In this document: piece after piece, positions 1 to 5,334 of the stretch
Numbering within the stretch: position 1 is the first letter of the stretch
How the letters are laid out: every line of letters begins with the position of its first letter
Origin: an uncultured Collinsella sp.
GTDB lineage: Bacteria; Actinomycetota; Coriobacteriia; Coriobacteriales; Coriobacteriaceae
NCBI GenBank assembly: GCA_900550355.1
Contig: URRT01000123.1
Coordinates: 1-5,334 of the forward strand
Direction of reading: 5' to 3'
Length of the DNA: 5,334 nucleotides
Notes under the pieces: generated by a model
Database searches by the model: none
Told to the model about the DNA's origin: nothing
Seen by the model: only the letters and a program-made list of their open reading frames with translations
Program-made: the position numbers and the translations under genes

Positions 1-474
1 GCCGACCTGATGACACATCTGCTGGACAAGGTCACCAGCGCGGAGATTGTCCGCGAGCAGCAGGCGGACCCCACAGTGGACGTCTTCACCGGTCTGCCCT
101 TTGAGCAGGAGGACATGCCGGTCCGCAACCACGCCATGGAGTGCCGCATCAATGCCGAAACGCCGGACTTTCTGCCGTCATGCGGAACGGTCACCGCGTT
201 GCGTGTGCCGGGCGGTCCGCGCGTGCGCTGGGATTCCGCCATGTTTACCGGTGCGAACGTCCCGCCGTACTACGACTCCATGCTCGGCAAGCTCATCGTG
301 TGTGCGCCCACGCGTGACGGCGCCATTCGCAAGATGCGCTCGGCCCTGGGCGAGCTCGTGATTGAGGGCGTGAGCGAAAACAGTGAGCTTCAGCTCGACG
401 TGCTGGCAAACGACGAGTTCTTGTCGGGCATGTATCACACCGATCTGATGGGGCATCTCTATGCTGATGAATAG
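1..474 (+). CDS. accC: Acetyl-CoA carboxylase biotin carboxylase subunit, C-terminal part (5' end outside window)
   Basis: This is the last 157 codons of biotin carboxylase, open in frame from base 1; the Met codon at 10 is internal, not the start. The enzyme uses ATP and bicarbonate to carboxylate the biotin carried on BCCP, the first half-reaction of cytosolic acetyl-CoA carboxylase. Seen in the fragment: HAMECRINAE (44-53), the GGPRVRWDS segment (71-79), whose second Arg (R76) matches catalytic R338 of E. coli AccC, and PPYYDSMLGKLIV (88-100), all hallmarks of the biotin carboxylase C-terminal domain. The ATP-grasp domain and the rest of the active site lie upstream. The C-terminus is about where the roughly 450-residue bacterial enzyme normally ends, so the 3' end is intact. 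The stop (TAG, 472-474) lies inside the start of accDA, indicating translational coupling. A pyruvate or propionyl-CoA carboxylase subunit is less likely, given the short C-terminus and the accDA neighbour. Confidence 0.96.
   Translation, partial: ADLMTHLLDKVTSAEIVREQQADPTVDVFTGLPFEQEDMPVRNHAMECRINAETPDFLPSCGTVTALRVPGGPRVRWDSAMFTGANVPPYYDSMLGKLIVCAPTRDGAIRKMRSALGELVIEGVSENSELQLDVLANDEFLSGMYHTDLMGHLYADE
450..453 (+). promoter_or_regulatory. Weak ribosome-binding site for accDA, inside accC
   Basis: A GGGG run lies 7 bases before the ATG at 461 and 13 bases before the alternative in-frame ATG at 467. The spacing favours 461 as the accDA start. The match to the anti-Shine-Dalgarno is poor, so initiation probably relies partly on ribosomes finishing accC 8-14 bases downstream of the start region. 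This is inferred from spacing only. Confidence 0.4.
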
Positions 475-2185
475 AAAAGCGAAGACGGTCAATGTCCTTG
501 AGGGGCCGATAACCGAGTCGTGCGCCGAGTTTCCCGCGCGCCACGTGTTTATCAAGTGCCCGGAGTGCCGCCGCGTGATCGATGAGGCGCGCCTGCACGA
601 TAACCTGGAGGTCTGCCCTCGTTGCGGCAAACACTTTCGCGTGAGCGGTCGCGCGCGCATGCGCATGACGGTCGACGAGGGCACGTTTGAGGAATGGGAT
701 GCCAATCTGGTGTCGGAGGACTTCCTCTCGTTTCCCGGCTATGCCGACAAGCTCAAGAGCGTGAGCGAACGTTCGGGCGAGCGCGATGCCGTTGTGTGCG
801 GCAAGGGCAAAATCTGCGGTTGCGATACGGCGCTCTTCTTTATGGATGCCAACTTTATGATGGGCTCGATGGGCTCCGTGGTGGGCGAGAAGATCTGTCG
901 CACATTTGAGCGTGCGACCGAGCTGGGACTGCCGGTCGTTGGCTTTACCGTATCGGGTGGCGCCCGCATGCAGGAGGGCGTGACCTCGCTCATGCAGATG
1001 GCCAAAATCTCTGCGGCGGTTAGGCGCCATAGCGAGGCGGGCGGCCTGTATATCACGGTGCTCACTGACCCCACGACCGGAGGCGTAACCGCGAGCTTTG
1101 CAATGGAGGGCGATATTATCCTGGCCGAGCCCGATGCCCTGACGGCATTTGCCGGCCCGCGCGTGATCGAGCAGAACATGCACAAGCGCCTGCCCAAGGG
1201 ATTCCAGCGCTCCGAGTTTTTGCTGGAGCACGGCTTTTGCGATGCCGTTGTTCCGCGTGGCGAGATTGCGCTCACGGTAGGCGAGCTGCTGGCGCTGCAC
1301 GAAGGGCACGCGCCCGGCCTGGGGGCACCGCATGAGATCGTGCATACGGGTCGCCGCGGCAAAAAGCTGGGACACTTGTTCAAGCGCTCGGCCGCACCAA
1401 AAACCGCGCTCGAGATTGTCAAGCAGACCCGCTCGGCAGATCGCGCCACGGCAGGCGAGATGATCTCGCTGGGCCTGGATGGATTTGTGGAGCTGCACGG
1501 CGACCGCTACTTTGGCGACGACGCTGCTGTGGTGGCTGGCATTGGCTGGAAAGACGGACGCCCCGTAACGGTCATCGCCATCGAGCGCGGCACCACGACC
1601 AAAGAGCGCATGCGTCGCAACTTTGGTATGGCACATCCCGAGGGCTACCGCAAAGCGCGTCGCCTGATGCGCCAGGCCGAAAAGTTTGGTCGACCGGTTC
1701 TGTGCCTGGTCGATACTTCGGGCGCGTTTTGCGGCATCGGTGCCGAGGAACGCGGCCAGGGTGAGGCGATTGCCCAGAACCTCATGGAGATGAGCGGCCT
1801 TAAGACGCCGATTGTCTCGGTGGTGACAGGCGAGGGAGGCTCTGGTGGCGCGCTGGCGCTGTCCGTGGCCGACCGCATCCTGATGCTCTCGAGCTCGGCC
1901 TATTCGGTCGTGAGCCCCGAGGCCTGTGCGTCGATCCTGTGGAAGGATACCGAGCGCGCGAATGAGGCCGCCGAGGCGCTTAAGCTCACGGCCCCCGATC
2001 TGCTGGCGCTCGGCATCACCGACGGCATTGTTGATGATAGGGGCCTGTCGCATGAGGAGATCGCCGGTGCCGTCATGTCCTCGGCATTTGATGCCTTCGA
2101 TACGCTTGGGCGGCTCGACGACGCGACCCTCACAAACCTCCGCTACGAAAAGTACCGCGCAATCGGTCAGTATCGCACGATGTGA
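461..2185 (+). CDS. accDA: Fused acetyl-CoA carboxylase carboxyltransferase, beta (AccD) plus alpha (AccA), 574 aa
   Basis: It transfers the carboxyl group from carboxybiotin-BCCP to acetyl-CoA, giving malonyl-CoA for fatty acid synthesis in the cytosol. The N-terminal half is AccD. It has a four-Cys zinc finger C33-x2-C36-x15-C52-x2-C55, SGGARMQEG (165-173), TDPTTGGVTASFAMEGD (202-218), FAGPRVIEQ (230-238) and LPKGFQRSEF (244-253). After a basic linker (about 275-312) comes AccA: FVELHGDRYFGDDAA (342-356), RRNFGMAHPEGYRKA (385-399), GIGAEERGQGEAIA (425-438), the oxyanion-loop GEGGSGGALAL (457-467) and SPEACASILWKD (485-496). Both active-site halves look intact. E. coli AccD plus AccA total about 620 residues; the shortfall is mainly the AccA N-terminal helical region, which the linker replaces. 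Beta/alpha fusions are known in some actinobacteria. The start is taken at ATG 461 (ATG 467 is possible). The gene overlaps accC by 14 bases, and its last Met codon and TGA lie inside the palindrome at 2180. Confidence 0.97.
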   Translation: MLMNRKAKTVNVLEGPITESCAEFPARHVFIKCPECRRVIDEARLHDNLEVCPRCGKHFRVSGRARMRMTVDEGTFEEWDANLVSEDFLSFPGYADKLKSVSERSGERDAVVCGKGKICGCDTALFFMDANFMMGSMGSVVGEKICRTFERATELGLPVVGFTVSGGARMQEGVTSLMQMAKISAAVRRHSEAGGLYITVLTDPTTGGVTASFAMEGDIILAEPDALTAFAGPRVIEQNMHKRLPKGFQRSEFLLEHGFCDAVVPRGEIALTVGELLALHEGHAPGLGAPHEIVHTGRRGKKLGHLFKRSAAPKTALEIVKQTRSADRATAGEMISLGLDGFVELHGDRYFGDDAAVVAGIGWKDGRPVTVIAIERGTTTKERMRRNFGMAHPEGYRKARRLMRQAEKFGRPVLCLVDTSGAFCGIGAEERGQGEAIAQNLMEMSGLKTPIVSVVTGEGGSGGALALSVADRILMLSSSAYSVVSPEACASILWKDTERANEAAEALKLTAPDLLALGITDGIVDDRGLSHEEIAGAVMSSAFDAFDTLGRLDDATLTNLRYEKYRAIGQYRTM

Positions 2186-2234
2186 CAAAGGGACAGTCCG
2201 CATGTCACATTGGGAAAGGGTTCCTGTGTCACAA
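2180..2234. repeat. Palindromic intergenic element with three TGTCACA/TGTGACA arms
   Basis: ATGTGACA (2180-2187) and TGTCACAT (2203-2210) form a perfect 8-base inverted repeat. Between them, GGAC/GTCC (2191-2194/2196-2199) can extend the stem past a 3x3 internal loop. A third arm, TGTCACAA, follows at 2227-2234, and between arms two and three GGAA/TTCC (2213-2216/2221-2224) can form a small hairpin. No T-tract follows, so it is not a classical terminator. I recall similar near-perfect palindromes (TGTGACAAAGGGAC and its complement) scattered between genes in Collinsella-like genomes, but this is from memory and unchecked. The element carries the accDA stop and two AAAGGG Shine-Dalgarno-like runs with start codons for the following gene. 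Confidence 0.6.
2187..2193 (+). promoter_or_regulatory. Candidate ribosome-binding site for the EIIC gene (AAAGGGA)
   Basis: AAAGGGA sits 8 bases upstream of ATG 2202 and directly after the accDA stop. A second run, AAAGGG at 2215-2220, sits 5 bases before GTG 2226 in the same frame. Either could be used. If the palindrome folds in the mRNA, the first site lies in the loop side of the hairpin and the ATG at its closing arm, so folding could limit initiation there. The next in-frame ATG (2277) has no visible Shine-Dalgarno. Confidence 0.4.
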
Positions 2235-3440
2235 GTTTCTAACACCTCGTTTACAACGACGCTCTCATCAAACGCCATGGCCGTGGTGGACTATCTGTCC
2301 AAAAGCATGATGTCGGCGTTGCCGTTTATTGTCTGCGCGGCGTTGTTCCGCACCGTCGCCGTCATTATGGGCGAAGGCATGCTGGGCCTATGGTCTGCCG
2401 ATTCCGAAATCTATCGCCTGTTCTACAGTTGGCTCTATAACGCCGGTTACTACTTTTTGCCCATTTATCTTGGTTGGGCGGCCGCCCGCCAGCTCGGTTG
2501 CTCGGAGCAGCTGGGCATGATGCTGGGCGGCGTATTGATTGCGCCCGATCTGCTTAAGCTCGTCGATGCCGCATCGACGACGGGGGCATCGATGACTTCC
2601 GTGTATGGTCTGCTTCCCGCGCCGGTCAACGATTACACGACGACTGTTATTCCGGTTCTCATCTCGGTGCCCGTGCTATGGCGAGTGGAGTGTTTCTTTC
2701 AGCGCGTTATCCCTAAGGCCGTGGCGTTTTCGTTCGTTCCGTTTGCAACCATGCTTGTCATGGTTCCGGTTTCGCTGTGCATTACGGCGCCGGCGGGTAG
2801 CTATCTGGGCATGCTGTTGGGCCAGCTTATGTTTATGCTTGGCAATTCCGGTGGCATCGTGTCGCTGCTCACGCTCATGGGGCTTGCTGCGGGCTGGGAG
2901 TTCCTAAAGATAGCGGGCGTCAGCAACGTCGTTCTATCGCTTGCGTACGCGCAGTTTATGAGTGTGGGAACGGATTCGTGCATCCTGATCGCCGCGACGA
3001 TGGCGACGTTCGCCGTTTGGGGCATGCCCTTTGGCGCGTCGCTCCGCGTTGCGGATAAGGACGAGAAGGCGCTCATGCTGGGCTACTCAATCTCGGGTGT
3101 TCTTGGCGGCGTAAGCGAGCCGGCGCTGTACGGTTGCGGCTTTAAATATGGCAGGTGCCTGACGTGCATGGCCATTGGCGGCGCCGTCGGAGGCCTTGTT
3201 GCAGCCGTGGGCCACGTTACGGCCTATACCATCGGCATGACGAATGTCCTCATGGTCATTGGCTTTGCCACGGGCGGCATCTCGAACTTGCTGTGGTGCT
3301 GCGTTGCCGGCGGCATGGCTTTTGTGGTGTCTGCGGCGCTGAGCTACTGCTTTGGCGTGGTGCCGACGAAGGAGCAGGCGGCAGAAGACGAAGCCGATTC
3401 GACCGAAACGATAGCGAGCGTTGTCGAGGCAGGCGCATAA
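2202..3440 (+). CDS. Stand-alone PTS EIIC-like membrane protein (glucose/beta-glucoside superfamily), 412 aa
   Basis: This is a polytopic inner-membrane protein with about ten hydrophobic stretches, for example at 36-56, 77-97, 147-165, 173-195, 203-230, 258-277, 291-308, 322-345, 348-365 and 367-386. The family signature is GVSEPALYG (303-311), matching the G(I/V)(S/T)EPAIYG substrate-site loop of EIIC permeases. FLPIYLGWAAARQLG (85-99) and the ERFL-like VECFFQRVIPKAV (162-174) resemble the beta-glucoside branch. PTS EIIC proteins translocate a sugar while EIIB phosphorylates it. Here there is no EIIB Cys motif, no EIIA His domain and no PTS partner nearby. The GLHWG segment typical of beta-glucoside EIICs appears replaced by GLAAGWEF (227-234), and 11 Cys residues include a C312-x6-C319-x2-C322 cluster. 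The C-terminus (391-412) is acidic and soluble. The start is uncertain: ATG 2202 is used, but GTG 2226 (404 aa) is as plausible because residues 1-10 are encoded by the repeat. The substrate is unknown; it may borrow EIIB/EIIA in trans or act without phosphorylation. Confidence 0.85.
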   Translation: MSHWERVPVSQVSNTSFTTTLSSNAMAVVDYLSKSMMSALPFIVCAALFRTVAVIMGEGMLGLWSADSEIYRLFYSWLYNAGYYFLPIYLGWAAARQLGCSEQLGMMLGGVLIAPDLLKLVDAASTTGASMTSVYGLLPAPVNDYTTTVIPVLISVPVLWRVECFFQRVIPKAVAFSFVPFATMLVMVPVSLCITAPAGSYLGMLLGQLMFMLGNSGGIVSLLTLMGLAAGWEFLKIAGVSNVVLSLAYAQFMSVGTDSCILIAATMATFAVWGMPFGASLRVADKDEKALMLGYSISGVLGGVSEPALYGCGFKYGRCLTCMAIGGAVGGLVAAVGHVTAYTIGMTNVLMVIGFATGGISNLLWCCVAGGMAFVVSAALSYCFGVVPTKEQAAEDEADSTETIASVVEAGA

Positions 3441-3448
3441 ACCTGTGC

Positions 3449-3470
3449 GACAAAGGACGATTTCTTTGTC
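3449..3470 (+). repeat. Small perfect-arm hairpin after the EIIC gene, related to the upstream palindrome
   Basis: GACAAAGGA (3449-3457) pairs with TTTCTTTGTC ending at 3470. This gives a 9-pair stem (one G-T wobble) with a 4-base loop, starting 8 bases after the EIIC stop. The arm GACAAAGG is also the core of the element at 2183-2191, so the EIIC gene is bracketed by two sequences of the same type. No T-run follows directly; the terminator hairpin comes 10 bases later. It may protect the 3' end of the message or be a decayed intergenic repeat. Confidence 0.6.
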
Positions 3471-3477
3471 ATGCTCC

Positions 3478-3509
3478 AAGGCCGTGGCCCGTGTGGGTCG
3501 CGGCTTTTT
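3478..3509 (+). terminator. Rho-independent terminator of the accC-accDA-EIIC unit
   Basis: GCCGTGGCCC (3481-3490) pairs with GGGTCGCGGC (3495-3504) over ten pairs, two of them G-T, around a GTGT tetraloop. Five T residues follow (3505-3509), and AAG at 3478-3480 can pair with the first Ts. A GC-rich stem plus a T-run 38 bases after the EIIC stop is the classical intrinsic terminator layout. It separates the upstream unit from the metal-exporter gene. Confidence 0.85.
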
Positions 3510-3536
3510 GTATCTGGGGGACAAAGTGGCTACACT
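3508..3536 (+). promoter_or_regulatory. Candidate sigma-70-type promoter for the CDF gene
   Basis: TTGTAT (3508-3513) is followed after 17 bases by TACACT (3531-3536). This -35/-10 pair matches the consensus at 3 and 4 of 6 positions. Transcription would start near 3543, giving a leader of about 46 bases before ATG 3589. The -35 overlaps the terminator T-run, a compact arrangement. An AT-rich patch, GATATATAG (3556-3564), is an alternative -10 but has no suitable -35. I see no metal-responsive riboswitch or clear operator in the short leader. A promoter is expected here because a strong terminator lies immediately upstream. Confidence 0.4.
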
Positions 3537-3588
3537 ACAATCCGTTTGAGCAATAGATATATAGGTAGTACCGTGGGGGCGGATGTAG

Positions 3589-4743
3589 ATGGTCGAGTGG
3601 ATTGTTAAGCGCGCACAGGGCGACCGTGCGCGCGTGGGCACGTTGACGGGCGTGGTGTGTATTCTCGCCAATGTTGCGCTTTGTGCTGCGAAGGGTGCAA
3701 TTGGCGTGCTGTCGGGATCGGTTTCGATTGTGGCGGACGCTATGAATAACCTATCCGATGCCAGCTCGAATATCGTGAGCGTGCTGGGCTTTAAGCTGGC
3801 GGGCAAGCCGGCCGACCCCGAGCATCCTTACGGCCATGGTCGCTACGAGTATCTCTCGGGTCTGGTCGTGGCGGCACTCGTGCTGCTGATTGGCGTTGAG
3901 CTGGTGAAGTCCTCGGTTGAGCGCGTCATCCACCCCGAACCTGTCGAGTTCTCGCTTGCCCTGGTGGCAGTCCTGGCGCTTTCGATGGCCGTAAAGCTCT
4001 GGATGGCGGCCCTCAACCAAAAGCTCGGCGATCGCATTGAGTCCGATACGCTGCATGCGACCGCTCAGGACTCAAAGAACGATGTTCTTGCCACGGGTGC
4101 TGTGCTGGCGTGCGCAATTGTTTCGCAGGTGACGCACATCAATCTTGATGCTTGGGTCGGTCTTGCCGTTGGCGCCTATATTGGCTGGAGCGGCTTTGAG
4201 CTTATCCAGGATACGGTGAGCCCGCTTTTGGGCCAGGCACCCGATCCCAAGTTGGTCAAACACATCCGAGACAAGATTATGAGCTACCCCGGCGTTTTGG
4301 GCGTTCATGACCTGATGGTTCACGATTACGGTCCGGGCAGGAAGTTTGCAAGTGCGCACGCCGAGATGGCGGCCGAGGCCAGCCCGCTGGAAAGTCACGA
4401 CACGCTCGATAACATCGAGCAGTCGTTTAGGGACGAAGACGGCATGATCGTTACGCTCCATTACGATCCCATCGTGACTGATGACCCCAAGCTGGCGAGC
4501 ATGCGCTTGCGCATTCACGCCATGGCTCAGGAGATCGATAGCCGCCTCTCGATTCATGACCTGCGCTGTGTGCCGGGTCCTACGCACACCAACGTGATCT
4601 TTGACTGCGTGCGTCCCTCGGATCTGCAGATGAGTGCCGAAGACGTAAAGCACGCGCTGACACAACGGGTCGAATCGGAATATCCCAAGTCGATTGCCAA
4701 GATTACGATCGACGAAGACTACGTAGGGCATACCCACGAGTAA
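3589..4743 (+). CDS. Cation diffusion facilitator (CDF) divalent metal exporter, 384 aa, with duplicated C-terminal domain
   Basis: This is an inner-membrane H+-coupled exporter of divalent metals. The membrane domain (about 15-212) has six predicted helices. By comparison with E. coli YiiP, the transport site is D50/N54 (ADAMNNLSD, helix 2) plus D161/D165 (DSKND, helix 5). The loop site is D76, H79, H83 (PADPEHPYGHG). The first cytosolic domain (about 213-296) keeps equivalents of the YiiP zinc ligands: H240, H257, H270, H291 and D293. Residues 301-379 look like a second, degenerate copy of that ferredoxin-like domain, sharing the HDL...GP pattern (322-331) but lacking most ligands. The protein is therefore longer than the roughly 300 residues of YiiP. 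The Asn and all-Asp site, without the His found in zinc transporters, suggests Mn(II) or Fe(II) rather than Zn(II); this is inference. The start is firm: an in-frame TAG immediately precedes ATG 3589. The GGGGG at 3575-3579 is a poor but usable ribosome site. It is followed 39 bases later by a phosphatase gene, likely co-transcribed. Confidence 0.93.
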   Translation: MVEWIVKRAQGDRARVGTLTGVVCILANVALCAAKGAIGVLSGSVSIVADAMNNLSDASSNIVSVLGFKLAGKPADPEHPYGHGRYEYLSGLVVAALVLLIGVELVKSSVERVIHPEPVEFSLALVAVLALSMAVKLWMAALNQKLGDRIESDTLHATAQDSKNDVLATGAVLACAIVSQVTHINLDAWVGLAVGAYIGWSGFELIQDTVSPLLGQAPDPKLVKHIRDKIMSYPGVLGVHDLMVHDYGPGRKFASAHAEMAAEASPLESHDTLDNIEQSFRDEDGMIVTLHYDPIVTDDPKLASMRLRIHAMAQEIDSRLSIHDLRCVPGPTHTNVIFDCVRPSDLQMSAEDVKHALTQRVESEYPKSIAKITIDEDYVGHTHE

Positions 4744-4771
4744 GGCTATGCCGGCAAAGCAGGTTATGCAG

Positions 4772-4779
4772 AAGGGGAG
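4772..4779 (+). promoter_or_regulatory. Ribosome-binding site of the histidine phosphatase gene (AAGGGGAG)
   Basis: AAGGGGAG is close to the AAGGAGG consensus and ends 3 bases before the ATG at 4783 (core AGGG ends 6 bases before it). This fixes the start of the downstream gene and is the best Shine-Dalgarno sequence in the window. The 39-base gap after the CDF stop contains no terminator or recognisable promoter. Confidence 0.7.
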
Positions 4780-4782
4780 AGC

Positions 4783-5334
4783 ATGAAGAAGCTGTATCTA
4801 CTCCGCCACGGTCAGACGGAGTTCAACGTCAAAAAGCTGGTCCAGGGCCGCTGCGATTCACCGCTCACCGACTTAGGCCGTCAGCAAGCCGGGATGGCAG
4901 CCGCATGGCTCAAAGCCCACGGCGTCGTCCCCGACAAAGTGGTCTCTTCGCCCTTAGGCCGAGCCATGGACACAGCTCAGCTCGTCGCATGCGAGCTCCT
5001 CGGCCCGGACGCAGCAGCCGAGCCCTGCGAAGGCATTATCGAGCGCTGCTACGGCTCCTTCGAAGAAGGCCCGCACGGCGCGCTACCCACCGACGTCTGG
5101 GATCCGGGCGAGGACCTGGTCCCCTTCGGAGGAGAAGGAAGCCAAGCGCTGCAAGAACGCATGTTAGGCACCCTCACCAATCTCATGGGCTCCGAGGGCA
5201 TCGAGACCCTTCTAGCAGTAAGCCACGGCAGCGCCAGCCGCCAATTCATCAAGGCTGCAGCCCCAGAGGGCTTCGAGCTCCCAGCAAAACTCCCCAACTG
5301 CGCCATCATGATCTTCGATTTCGATGAGGCAAAG
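4783..5334 (+). CDS. Histidine phosphatase family protein (phosphoglycerate mutase-like), 3' end outside window
   Basis: 184 codons are visible, running open to the last base with no stop. The protein begins MKKLYLLRHGQTEFN, the RHG active-site signature: R8 and H9, with H9 as the phosphorylated nucleophile. Further motifs are GRCDSPLTDLGRQQA (22-36), the second Arg in SSPLGRAMDTAQ (R60), a probable acid-base Glu E87 in IERCYGSFEE, and the second catalytic His H148 in VSHGSASRQF. All core catalytic residues are present, so it should be an active cytosolic phosphatase or mutase. The family is broad (cofactor-dependent phosphoglycerate mutase, cobalamin-pathway CobC, small-molecule phosphatases) and the substrate cannot be assigned here. 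At this length it resembles the small (about 200 aa) phosphatases rather than glycolytic mutase of about 230-250 aa. Codon choice shifts towards A-ending codons (TTA, CTA, GCA, GGA, CCA) compared with its neighbours. It is probably co-transcribed with the CDF gene. Confidence 0.9.
   Translation, partial: MKKLYLLRHGQTEFNVKKLVQGRCDSPLTDLGRQQAGMAAAWLKAHGVVPDKVVSSPLGRAMDTAQLVACELLGPDAAAEPCEGIIERCYGSFEEGPHGALPTDVWDPGEDLVPFGGEGSQALQERMLGTLTNLMGSEGIETLLAVSHGSASRQFIKAAAPEGFELPAKLPNCAIMIFDFDEAK

Noticed and set aside
1926..2201. Upstream extension of the EIIC reading frame, giving a 504-residue protein
   Set aside because: The extra N-terminal part is an out-of-frame reading of the AccA coding region, Arg/Ser/Pro-rich with no family similarity; starts at 2202 or 2226 have ribosome sites.
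2180..2210. CRP/FNR-like operator because of TGTGA...TCACA
   Set aside because: The half-sites are 19 bases apart instead of the 6 of a CRP box, and the element sits across a stop codon and start codon, not at a promoter.
293..2278. 661-codon open frame on the minus strand, opposite accC and accDA
   Set aside because: It lies antisense to a fully convincing accDA. Its translation is Arg/His/Ala-rich with no recognisable domain, and long antisense frames are expected in GC-rich genes with strong third-position bias.
3537..3588. Metal-sensing riboswitch (yybP-ykoY type) ahead of the CDF gene
   Set aside because: The leader is only about 50 bases and shows no paired stems or conserved loop of that class.
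3087..3806. 239-codon minus-strand frame spanning the EIIC 3' end, terminator and CDF 5' end
   Set aside because: It crosses a terminator and two genes in antisense, has low-complexity content and no recognisable motif.
4905..5327. 140-codon plus-strand frame inside the phosphatase gene
   Set aside because: It is an Arg/Pro/Ser-rich shadow in another frame; the 4783 frame carries all histidine phosphatase motifs.

Overview
The window looks like a piece of a chromosome from a high-GC Gram-positive bacterium, most likely a Coriobacteriia member close to Collinsella. This rests on GC-rich third codon positions, a fused beta/alpha acetyl-CoA carboxylase carboxyltransferase, and intergenic palindromes of a type I recall from that group. 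It is an inference; no taxonomic marker gene is present. All genes are on the + strand.

Layout. Bases 1-474 are the 3' end of accC (biotin carboxylase). It overlaps accDA (461-2185), a single polypeptide carrying the AccD (beta) domain followed by the AccA (alpha) domain. Together they supply two of the three activities of acetyl-CoA carboxylase, which makes malonyl-CoA for fatty acid synthesis. The window probably starts at the 3' end of a type II fatty acid synthesis operon. A palindromic element at about 2180-2234 contains the accDA stop codon and the ribosome-binding site and start codon(s) of the next gene. That gene (2202-3440) is a stand-alone membrane protein of the PTS EIIC glucose/beta-glucoside superfamily, with no EIIA or EIIB partner in view. 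It is followed by a small hairpin related to the palindrome (3449-3470) and a strong intrinsic terminator (3478-3509), which closes the first transcription unit.

The second unit begins with a candidate promoter overlapping the end of that terminator. It encodes a cation diffusion facilitator metal exporter (3589-4743). This protein has a DxxxN/DxxxD transmembrane metal site and what appear to be two tandem ferredoxin-like cytosolic domains; only the first keeps the His/Asp zinc ligands. After 39 bases comes a histidine phosphatase superfamily gene (4783 to beyond the window end), with a clear Shine-Dalgarno sequence and a noticeably different codon choice.

Most of the window is housekeeping. 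The points most worth a second look are the palindromic element forming the accDA/EIIC junction, the orphan and divergent EIIC, and the CDF with a duplicated C-terminal domain. I saw no CRISPR array, tRNA, rRNA, transposase or defence system.
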